Translations under genes and position numbers: made by a program
DNA from: Rhizobium sp. P32RR-XVIII
Lineage (GTDB): Bacteria > Pseudomonadota > Alphaproteobacteria > Rhizobiales > Rhizobiaceae
Assembly: GCF_012641395.1 (NCBI RefSeq)
Contig: NZ_JABAIH010000001.1
Coordinates: 186,001 to 250,000, forward strand
Reading direction: 5' to 3'
Length of the DNA: 64,000 nucleotides
Notes under the pieces: generated by a model
What the model was told of the DNA's origin: nothing
Seen by the model: only the letters and a program-made list of their open reading frames with translations
Databases searched by the model: none
Shown here: piece after piece, positions 57,039 to 64,000 of the stretch
How the letters are laid out: each line of letters begins with the position of its first letter
Numbering within the stretch: position 1 is the first letter of the stretch

Positions 57039-59540
57039 TTGAAAGATACTGATACATTAGTTGCCGTTCAGAAGCTGTTGTTGAATCTTCAAGGGCGAGA
57101 TAAAAATGAAGCAGAGACCCGTCATAAAATTATCGATGTAATCCTACACGACGTATTTTCCTGGCCAAAGAATAGAGTCGCTGTGGAAGAACATATTTCT
57201 CCAGGATATGCCGACTATATCCTGAAGAAGACGAATGGCGACGATCTTTTGTTTATCGAGGCGAAGAAAGAGGGCGTCTATTTCGACCTGCCCGCACCTT
57301 ATGTCTCGAAGGAGAACTATGGCTATCTCTCAATTGCCAAGCTGCGAACCGACGAAAATATTCGTGCTGCTATGGATCAAGTCCGAAACTATTGCTTTGA
57401 TACAGGATGCGAATTTGCAGCTATAACAAACGGCCATGAGTGGGTATTCTTCAAGACGTTTGAAAAAGGAAAGCGCTTCGAGAATCTTCAGGCGTTCGTG
57501 ATCAGAAATATCCAGTTCTTCGAGAAGGATTTCACGAAGGCGCAAAACACATTCTCATTTACCTCGATCTTTGAACGGTCGTCCTTGCATGAGGCACTGT
57601 CGAGTGCCCCGCCCAAGGATAGGCTTATCTTCTTTCCCAAGGAAAAGATTCCATCATACTCTCATACGATCACGGCAAACAGGCTGGCGGGTACGCTTCG
57701 GCCGGTTGTTAACCACTACTTTGGCGTGATTGGCGACGGTGACACAGAGTTTATGGACCGGTGCTATGTCTCGCAGCGGGACTACGCCAACATGTCGGAT
57801 GGCATTACGGTGCTAATCGAAGATAGCCTCACGCCCTATTTCAAGAGCTACGGTGTTAGCCAGTTGGACGAAACAGGCAGGGGTGGGCAACTTGGCGGCC
57901 GACTTACCAAAAACATTAAGAGGCATAGGCAAGGCGAGGTCTTGGTCCTATTCGGAGGTAAGGGCGCAGGAAAATCAACGTTTATAAAGAGGCTGCTGAA
58001 GCATAATCCGCCACCATGGCTACGGGAGCACTCGGTGATCGCTATTGTGGACCTATTGAAGGTGCCCGAGGACGTTTCGGTAATACGTGAAACGATCTGG
58101 GACTCTTTGGTGACCGGGCTGGATCGCGATGGAGTTTTAGACCTACCCAGAGATAAGCTCCTGTCGGGTTTGTTCTCGGACAGGTTCGAAATTGCAAAGA
58201 GGCAGGATCTGGCTGGACTGAACATTAAGTCCGAAGCCTATAATATGCGGTTGAATGCGCTTGTAGCAAGTTGGAAGAATGACAAACCATACTGCGCGAA
58301 ACGACTTGCAGATTATTGGTCTGGTCGTTCCAAGGGCGTCATTGTCGTTGTTGACAATACTGATCAATACGCATCGGAGACGCAGGATTTTTGTTTCACC
58401 TCTTCGCAGGAGATTAGCAACCTCCTATTTTGCGTAACTCTCATCTCGATGCGAGAAGAGCGCTTCCATAACTCGAAGATCCACGGCCTCTTAGACGCAT
58501 TTCAAAATTCGGGCTTTCATATCAGCTCCCCTAAGCCTTCGACCGTCTTCAAAAAGCGGTTGAGCTATACAAATATGCTCTTGAGCGATAAGAGCCGTCG
58601 TCGGGGGCTTCTCGCGTCGGAAGTTAGTGGGCAGCTTGTCGATGACTGCGTAAAATATCTTTCGATTCTTTCTGCGGAGTTTGGGAATGATAAATCACCG
58701 TTGAACGGCTTTCTCACGGCGTGTGCACACGGAGACATTCGCTTGTCACTGGATCTGTTTCGGAGTTTTTTGCTGTCGGGATATACAAACGTAGACGAGA
58801 TGCTCGCTAGCGGTAGCTGGACGTTCAAGATCCATCAGATCATCAAGCCGGTGATGATTCCGAACCGTTACTTCTACGATGAAAATCTCAGTGACATACC
58901 CAATGCGTTTCAGGTTCGACACACAAGGCACGGTTCGCATTTCACCGCGCTTCGGATCCTGCGTAAGCTTGCAAAGAACGTCGAGCGCTCGATGCCGGCC
59001 TATATGTCAGCCGCCGAATTGAAAGCCTACTTTGTCAATACGTTCAATATGGCAGATGACTTTGCAAGCAATCTTGATGTGCTTCTAAAGCATGGTTTCG
59101 TTGAGTCGAACAATCGTCTCGACAGATACGCTGATGATTTGGATAGTGTCAAAATTACGAACTATGGTCTCTACATGGTACGGGATCTTGCGTATTATTT
59201 CACTTATCTAGACCTTGTCTGCACAGACTGCGGTATCTTCAGTGAGCAGGTCAGCAACTATCTCGTTGAAGCCGCGCGAAAAGAATACGACCTCTTCTCA
59301 AAAGGTGAGAGACTTGAGCGTATAACCACTCGCTTAGATCGAGTGGAGAAGTTCATCGACTATCTAGCCGACGAAGAAAGCCGTGAACGGGAGCTTTACT
59401 CTCTTGGAATGAAAGAGGACGAGATGTTTACGGCAATAATCAAGAGGAATTTTGCATCGGAAAAGGAGATCGTAATGCGCAGCGCGAAGCGCAATACCGA
59501 TCCTCGGCCTTGGAAAACAAAAGGCAGACGCCGCGCCTAG
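57039..59540 (+). CDS. PD-(D/E)XK nuclease fused to P-loop NTPase; candidate defence effector
   Basis: An 833-residue protein. Residues about 1-160 form an HsdR-N/Mrr-like nuclease: EHISPGYADYILKKTNGDDLLFIEAKKEG gives Asp59 and Glu74-x-Lys76, the PD-(D/E)XK catalytic set. Walker A is GGKGAGKST (306-314) and a Walker B-like strand is GVIVVVDNTDQ (433-443). HGDIRLSLDLFRSFLLSG (564-581) looks like an AAA+/STAND sensor-2 region with Arg568. The C-terminus (about 650-830) is helical/winged-helix-like and basic. Translation starts at TTG 57039, after AAGGA; no in-frame ATG precedes the nuclease motif. Strongly AT-rich for this genome. No adjacent methyltransferase, so not a classic R-M subunit. Function as an abortive-infection or DNA-sensing nuclease is inferred. 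Confidence 0.75.
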   Translation: MKDTDTLVAVQKLLLNLQGRDKNEAETRHKIIDVILHDVFSWPKNRVAVEEHISPGYADYILKKTNGDDLLFIEAKKEGVYFDLPAPYVSKENYGYLSIAKLRTDENIRAAMDQVRNYCFDTGCEFAAITNGHEWVFFKTFEKGKRFENLQAFVIRNIQFFEKDFTKAQNTFSFTSIFERSSLHEALSSAPPKDRLIFFPKEKIPSYSHTITANRLAGTLRPVVNHYFGVIGDGDTEFMDRCYVSQRDYANMSDGITVLIEDSLTPYFKSYGVSQLDETGRGGQLGGRLTKNIKRHRQGEVLVLFGGKGAGKSTFIKRLLKHNPPPWLREHSVIAIVDLLKVPEDVSVIRETIWDSLVTGLDRDGVLDLPRDKLLSGLFSDRFEIAKRQDLAGLNIKSEAYNMRLNALVASWKNDKPYCAKRLADYWSGRSKGVIVVVDNTDQYASETQDFCFTSSQEISNLLFCVTLISMREERFHNSKIHGLLDAFQNSGFHISSPKPSTVFKKRLSYTNMLLSDKSRRRGLLASEVSGQLVDDCVKYLSILSAEFGNDKSPLNGFLTACAHGDIRLSLDLFRSFLLSGYTNVDEMLASGSWTFKIHQIIKPVMIPNRYFYDENLSDIPNAFQVRHTRHGSHFTALRILRKLAKNVERSMPAYMSAAELKAYFVNTFNMADDFASNLDVLLKHGFVESNNRLDRYADDLDSVKITNYGLYMVRDLAYYFTYLDLVCTDCGIFSEQVSNYLVEAARKEYDLFSKGERLERITTRLDRVEKFIDYLADEESRERELYSLGMKEDEMFTAIIKRNFASEKEIVMRSAKRNTDPRPWKTKGRRRA

Positions 59541-59757
59541 CGACGCCTTCACGGTGAGAATCCTCGACGAACGCATGTTCACTGATTGTTGAGCGCGGTT
59601 GACGCCCACATCTCAGTGGATGGGCCGACTGGCTTGAGTAAGGGCGGGTGATGCGCAGCCTTTTCCAGTCGCCAGTCTAAATACGGATGCGGACCATGCT
59701 TCAGGGTTCGTAAGTTTCCGTTCGGACCGCCACAAGTGTCCTATCCGACATTCATGC

Positions 59758-60942
59758 TTATGGCGCCATCGTTGCGATCCCTTCGTCATCTTCCTCTGGC
59801 TTCTCTTCCACCGAGGAGCTTTCGTTTGGGTGCAAACTCAGGGCCCATACCGCCTCAGAGATCGTCAAAGCGCCAGATTCAATCAGCTTAACCGGATCGC
59901 GAATGATCTCGATTTTCGATTTAGATTTCATAGCATCTGTGACGAGATAGATGTGATATCGCGCCCCATGCTTGACGGCTGCAATCCACTCGTTCGCGGT
60001 TAGAAGCAGACCGCTGACGCCAGGCCCAACGCTGGCCTTTACTTCAATGTGGATTGGAAGTCCAAAATCATCCACAGAGGTGATGTCCCAGCCCGGTGTT
60101 TCACCGTTTTTAGACAACCATTTTACTTGCTCAGGCTTGTAACCCGCTCTGATTGCCCTGGCTCGCTCATAGTCGAAGACGATTTGTTCTCCTCTATCAC
60201 CAACCTTCTTGGATGCTTGCGAGTAACGTTCACCGCCACCACCGCCACGAGCCGTCCGCTTTTGTCGAGGCGGACGCGGGGTAAAAGTGGCAACGTCGGG
60301 ATCAATGCTTGGCGGAGCATCGATGGCAGCTTCAAATAGCTGCTGCAGATCAGGGCGAAGAGGATGTCTTGCAAGGTGCCGGTAGAGCTCGATGAGATAA
60401 AGGTAATCCCGAACCAGCGTTTCCTCCGAAGGCAAGTCATCTAAGTCATATTCGATGGCTGCTATGTTCGACTGTTGGTAGTCAATATGTCTACCATCAC
60501 CGGCACTCGCCGCCAGATCGATGGCATCCAGATAAAGTGGCCGTGGAAATTGGAGAAGAGTCTGAAGATGACGGGCAGCCTCTCTTAGCTTTCGGTGCCG
60601 CTCCACTTGCGGAAAGTAGGCAAATTGCGTGGTACCGAATGCGATCGAAACATAGAGTCGTTTCAAATCAACAGAAAATAGATAGACGACATAGAAGCCC
60701 CCTGTGGCGCTTCCGGTTACTGTTGGATCGAAGGTAGCGATCCACGGGGCAGCAGTGATGTTTCCTCTTCCTGTACTGCCTGTGAAAGTTAGTCCGCTGC
60801 CCGGTCCAAGCGACCGCTCCAGGAGTGCGGGAAAAGTCGTGACGACCTGTTGGTAGATCTCATGACCTTTTGCTGTTTTGATAGTCTTGCGGTATTCCGG
60901 CCAGCCAGCTCGGATAGCCGCAATTGTCTCGGTCATTGTCAT
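59758..60942 (-). CDS. MrcB-N/DUF3883 predicted modification-dependent endonuclease
   Basis: A 394-residue protein. Residues about 10-110 resemble the MrcB N-terminal domain (DUF3578): NITAAPWIATFDPTVTGSATGGFYVVYLFS, then RLYVSIAFGTTQF. The MrcB domain senses modified DNA in McrBC-type systems. Residues about 245-345 are a DUF3883 nuclease domain: GDRGEQIVFDYE (Glu252), ETPGWDITS (Asp286) and PIHIEVKAS (Glu300, Lys302), then LLLTANEWIAAV. With no methylase nearby, this fits a type IV restriction enzyme. It converges on the NTPase-nuclease gene. Start ATG 60942 has no strong ribosome site. Confidence 0.8.
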   Translation of the reverse strand: MTMTETIAAIRAGWPEYRKTIKTAKGHEIYQQVVTTFPALLERSLGPGSGLTFTGSTGRGNITAAPWIATFDPTVTGSATGGFYVVYLFSVDLKRLYVSIAFGTTQFAYFPQVERHRKLREAARHLQTLLQFPRPLYLDAIDLAASAGDGRHIDYQQSNIAAIEYDLDDLPSEETLVRDYLYLIELYRHLARHPLRPDLQQLFEAAIDAPPSIDPDVATFTPRPPRQKRTARGGGGGERYSQASKKVGDRGEQIVFDYERARAIRAGYKPEQVKWLSKNGETPGWDITSVDDFGLPIHIEVKASVGPGVSGLLLTANEWIAAVKHGARYHIYLVTDAMKSKSKIEIIRDPVKLIESGALTISEAVWALSLHPNESSSVEEKPEEDDEGIATMAP

Positions 60943-61092
60943 ATGCAGTTCTAGCCCCCGTCAAACTCAAAGGCACTCATAAGTCGCAATCGTATATGAA
61001 CTCTTATCCCAAGAGTGAGCGGGTGGTCCTATGCCCGCGTTCGTGGCCGACGGTCTGCATCGGCGCCCAGCCATGCTGCACTTCCAACGTGG

Positions 61093-62622
61093 TCATTCCT
61101 CTTTGGGCCACGCGTACGTCACACCAGTGGTCTCTTCGGGTGCGTGCTTCCAGTGGAACCTGACCTGCCCATTCGGCCAATCAACGGTAACCTTCTCGAA
61201 GAGTTGTCGCAGGATGGCGTTAATCATGGGTATATCCGGGTGTTCTTTTTCCGAAGCGTCAACGAGTTCGGTTGTCGTATTCATAACTCGGTTGGTAAGA
61301 GCGTCGGAGATGCGTCCTTCAATTTCACCGAGTCGCCTCCTGATCCCATCTCGCTCCGCCTCCATATCTTTGAGGCGATCCAGGAGTGCCTTTGAGTGGC
61401 CGACTGCCGCGATAGCCTCGACCAGCCTTTGAATTTCGTCACCAATCACCTCGTCATGTAGGCTGATGCGTTCCCATTCGGTCTGCAACTCCATGTCAGG
61501 CGCCGGGAGCGCGATCAGTAGTTCCGGCGCTTTGGCGAGTAATGCAGCCTCAACATCGTCAAGACGCACCTGACGGTACTCACAGCCAGCTCCTGCCTTG
61601 GCGACCGTGCAGACGAGGTATGGCTTCCCACCCTTCTTCCCACCCTTGTTGACCCGGGTCATCGTGGCGTCACACTTGGGGCACTTGGCAAGCCCGGCCA
61701 AGATGTTTGCCATCGGTGCCTTCGATGTCGCTGCCCGCATGTTGGTGAACGACGACACTCGATCAAAGATCTCCCGGTCAATCACAGCCGGAAAATAGCC
61801 TTCAACCGTCTCCGTGGGAGTGCGGACCTTCTTTCCATCGACCCTGTCCACCCGGTGCGGCGTGAAGTTTCCTACGACGGACGGATCGGCCAGCATCTTC
61901 TTGATATATGATCTCTGCCAATGCTTCCCTCTCCCGAACACCGGAACGCCCTCGCGGTTAAGCGTTTCGGCAATCCCGTGCTGCCCTTTTCCCGCTAGGG
62001 TCATATCGAATACGCGTCGAACAATTTCTGCCCGCTCCGGGATCACGTCAAAGCCACTTCTGTCGTCCCGAAGACGGAGCCAACCCGGCGACAGAGCCGA
62101 CAAGGGTCGGATAGCTGCGGCTTTGCGTTTGGCGCCCCAAGCCTCTCTAAGCCTCCTAGCCTTAACTTCACTCTCTTCGTTCGCTCGCATGAACATCATG
62201 ACGGCGACCATCAAATCGATCGGGTTCCTCCGGAGGCTATCGTAGGTATATTCACGACCGTCGTTCAAGGTAACAACCGTAACGCCCTCCCGCGCGATGT
62301 CCTTTAGGGTATCGAGCGCGTCCAATGCATTCTCTCTGGATACGCGGTCCAGGTTTTCGACAAGCAGGTAGGACCCCGGTGCAATATCACCCGACCGAAC
62401 ATAGGAGAGGAACTCTCCCAGCATTCCGTCGGTCTTGTTCCTGCCTTCCCACGCAGACATCCCCAGATCATGAAAGGCAAACTTGGTGTCGATCTCCAAT
62501 CCGTGCGTAGCAGCATAGACTTCGGCGGCTTGGGTCTGGCGTCGGAAACTGTCACCCTTGCTCTGTTCGGGTGTTGAGAAGCGGACGTATGAGTAAGCCT
62601 TAGGGCGGTTCAGAATATCCAT
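61093..62622 (-). CDS. Large serine integrase
   Basis: A 509-residue serine recombinase. The catalytic domain begins AYSYVRFSTPEQ with nucleophile Ser16 and Arg14, and ENLDRVSREN holds Arg93 and Arg96. A recombinase domain (about residues 165-290) and a zinc ribbon follow: CPKC (314, 317) and Cys338, Cys347. A coiled coil (about 400-455) and tail complete the family layout. ATG 62622 gives MDILNRPKAYSYVRF; translation from further upstream would enter comM sequence. The gene reads away from attR, starting 35 bp from the core, exactly where integrase genes usually sit. Confidence 0.93.
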   Translation of the reverse strand: MDILNRPKAYSYVRFSTPEQSKGDSFRRQTQAAEVYAATHGLEIDTKFAFHDLGMSAWEGRNKTDGMLGEFLSYVRSGDIAPGSYLLVENLDRVSRENALDALDTLKDIAREGVTVVTLNDGREYTYDSLRRNPIDLMVAVMMFMRANEESEVKARRLREAWGAKRKAAAIRPLSALSPGWLRLRDDRSGFDVIPERAEIVRRVFDMTLAGKGQHGIAETLNREGVPVFGRGKHWQRSYIKKMLADPSVVGNFTPHRVDRVDGKKVRTPTETVEGYFPAVIDREIFDRVSSFTNMRAATSKAPMANILAGLAKCPKCDATMTRVNKGGKKGGKPYLVCTVAKAGAGCEYRQVRLDDVEAALLAKAPELLIALPAPDMELQTEWERISLHDEVIGDEIQRLVEAIAAVGHSKALLDRLKDMEAERDGIRRRLGEIEGRISDALTNRVMNTTTELVDASEKEHPDIPMINAILRQLFEKVTVDWPNGQVRFHWKHAPEETTGVTYAWPKEE

Positions 62623-62656
62623 GGACGGGTCCTTACAAATCGCGAGGTCTTTTGTC

Positions 62657-62673
62657 CATAATCTCCTGATGGT
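62657..62673 (+). repeat. attR core: 17-bp direct repeat
   Basis: Second copy of cataatctcctgatggt. On the element side it is preceded by ggtcttttgt (62646-62655), the left attP arm and exact reverse complement of the right arm at 48943-48952. On the comM side it is followed by gcccgcc (62676-62682), the right attB arm. Crossover C/T at 62666/62667. Confidence 0.93.
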
Positions 62674-63559
62674 CGGCCCGCCCGGCTCCGGCAAGTCGAT
62701 GCTGGCAGCGCGGCTGCCCTCTATCCTTCCACCGCTTTCGGCGGCCGAGCTTCTCGAAGTCTCGATGATCCATTCCATTGCCGGCCAGCTTTCCGGCGGC
62801 AAGCTCTCGGATCGCCGGCCGTTCCGCACGCCGCATCATTCCGCGACGATGGCGGCGATGGTCGGCGGCGGCCTGCGTGCGAGGCCCGGCGAAGCGTCGC
62901 TCGCCCATCACGGCGTCCTCTTCCTGGACGAGTTTCCCGAGTTTTCGCCACAGGCGCTGGATGCGCTGCGTCAGCCGCTGGAAACCGGTGAATGCATCAT
63001 CGCCCGTGCCAACCACCGGGTTTCCTATCCGGCGAGCATCCAGCTTGTCGCGGCTATGAACCCCTGCCGCTGCGGCATGGCCGGCGAACCGGGCCATAGC
63101 TGCGCTCGCGGCCCGCGCTGCCAGTCGGATTACCAGGCGCGAATTTCCGGACCCTTGATGGACCGCATCGATATCCGCATCGACGTTCCTGCGGTGTCTG
63201 CCGCCGACCTCATTCGCCCGATGGCCGCCGAGACAAGCGCCGCGGTGGCGGCCCGCGTCGCGCTCGCCCGGGAGATCCAGCAGGATCGCTTCATCGCGGC
63301 GGGTCTTACAGGGATCGCCACGAATGCCCGCTGTTCGACGGCGGCGATCGAAAAATATGCCGAACCGGATGCCGGCGGCCTGCAGCTACTGCGTGACGCC
63401 GCCGAGAAAATGCGGTTTTCAGCACGCGGCTATCACCGCGTGCTGAAGGTGGCGCGAACGCTCGCCGATCTCGACGGCAAGCCGACGGTCGGGCGTATTC
63501 ATCTCGCAGAAGCCATTTCCTACCGGATCGCCGGCGAGCGGTTGACGGTGGCTGCGTGA
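62657..63559 (+). pseudogene. comM: comM 3' part, AAA+ and C-terminal domains
   Basis: The remaining 300 residues of ComM. HNLLMVGPPGSGKSMLAARLPS is Walker A, immediately after the repeat. VLFLDEFPEFSP is Walker B, followed by RPFRTPHHSATMAAMVGG and the C-terminal Mg-chelatase-type sensor region ARGYHRVLKVARTLADLDG. An in-frame ATG in the element at 62621 would give a chimera with 12 island-encoded residues in front, so an ATPase-only product is possible. The N-terminal half is lost to it. Confidence 0.93.
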
Positions 63560-63581
63560 GATGAGCGAGTAGGAAGTCGCA

Positions 63582-63624
63582 AATAGCGAATAGGCGGTAG
63601 CTCTCGCTATTCGCTATTCGCTAT

Positions 63625-63625
<1 letters not shown>
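63582..63625. terminator. Bidirectional hairpin with tandem cgctatt repeats
   Basis: aatagcgaatag (63582-63593) pairs with ctattcgctatt (63607-63618), and the tract cgctatt-cgctatt-cgctatt follows. It lies between the convergent comM and cysK genes, so it probably ends both transcripts. The third cgctatt unit may give an alternative fold. Confidence 0.55.

Positions 63626-64000
<375 letters not shown>

Larger units (their letters stand above)
48932..62666. mobile_element. Integrative element in comM, about 13.7 kb
   Basis: Bounded by identical 17-bp repeats and interrupting comM exactly there. It contains a large serine integrase next to attR, a tyrosine recombinase next to attL, an internal small resolvase, two predicted nucleases and about ten small genes. 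Base composition and codon use of much of the cargo are clearly less GC-rich than the flanks. No relaxase, type IV secretion, portal, terminase or capsid genes were seen, so it is neither a self-transmissible ICE nor a complete prophage. It is better described as a genomic island or a phage-derived satellite. End points are set at the inferred crossover dinucleotide. Confidence 0.9.

Noticed and set aside
57039-59540. 833-residue protein as a type I restriction R subunit
   Set aside because: It shares the N-terminal nuclease layout, but has no helicase motifs (DEAH, SF2) and no adjacent hsdM or hsdS.
48932-62666. Complete prophage or conjugative element
   Set aside because: No capsid, portal, terminase, tail, lysis, relaxase or type IV secretion genes were found, so only an island or satellite is supported.

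Overview
The window is chromosomal DNA from an alphaproteobacterium of the Rhizobium group. The evidence is the order rplT-pheS-pheT, a short PmtA-type phospholipid methyltransferase beside pyrF, rhizobial-type UgpBAEC, QueG, GshB and RsmI/YraN, and GC-rich codon use. It is a stable housekeeping backbone interrupted by one clear insertion of about 13.7 kb. LAYOUT. 1-3.8 kb: end of rplT, then pheST. 3.8-20 kb: mostly small enzymes (ferritin-like stress protein, GNAT, aldo/keto reductase, Gfo/Idh oxidoreductase), a lipid-linked sugar cluster (GtrA-like, EamA/SMR-like, SAM methyltransferase, GT2, GT-C-like membrane protein), xseA, a MarR/EamA divergent pair, an M29 aminopeptidase, a three-gene operon ending in ybaK, a 2H phosphoesterase and ogt. 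20-23.5 kb: a vapBC toxin-antitoxin pair, guaA, an MTA/SAH nucleosidase and a thioesterase. 23.5-28.6 kb: a likely iron-related operon (imelysin, di-haem DUF1111 protein, second imelysin, DUF1513). 28.8-42.1 kb: HPP protein, RsmB-like methyltransferase, RlpA, epimerase-queG-GST, uppP, a 50-residue exported protein missed by length cut-offs, NDUFA9-like protein, DUF1330, pmtA-phosphatase-pyrF, dnaN, rsmI-yraN. 42.1-48.1 kb: ugpBAEC behind a Pho-box-like array, a cupin, and gshB. 48.3-63.6 kb: comM (Mg-chelatase-like AAA+ helicase), cut in two by the element. The window ends in the 3' part of cysK. THE ELEMENT. A 17-bp direct repeat (cataatctcctgatggt) bounds the insertion at 48922-48938 and 62657-62673, and joining the flanks there restores an uninterrupted 510-residue ComM. 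The reconstructed attP and attB each carry inverted arms, and both sets are centred on the same CT dinucleotide. This is the geometry expected of a large serine integrase, and such a gene (509 aa) starts about 35 bp from attR. A complete-looking tyrosine recombinase lies 30 bp from attL and a small resolvase lies inside, so three site-specific recombinases share the element. Cargo with lower GC includes (i) an 833-residue protein joining a PD-(D/E)XK nuclease domain to a P-loop/AAA-like NTPase with a sensor-2-like motif and a helical C-terminus, and, convergent to it, (ii) a 394-residue protein with an MrcB-N-like domain and a C-terminal DUF3883 nuclease domain, which I read as a modification-dependent restriction enzyme. 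No methyltransferase accompanies either. I infer a small defence island. The 833-residue protein is the best candidate for an undescribed system. A block of about seven degenerate repeats with a period near 49 bp (52.39-52.69 kb) and several small genes of unknown function are also unexplained.
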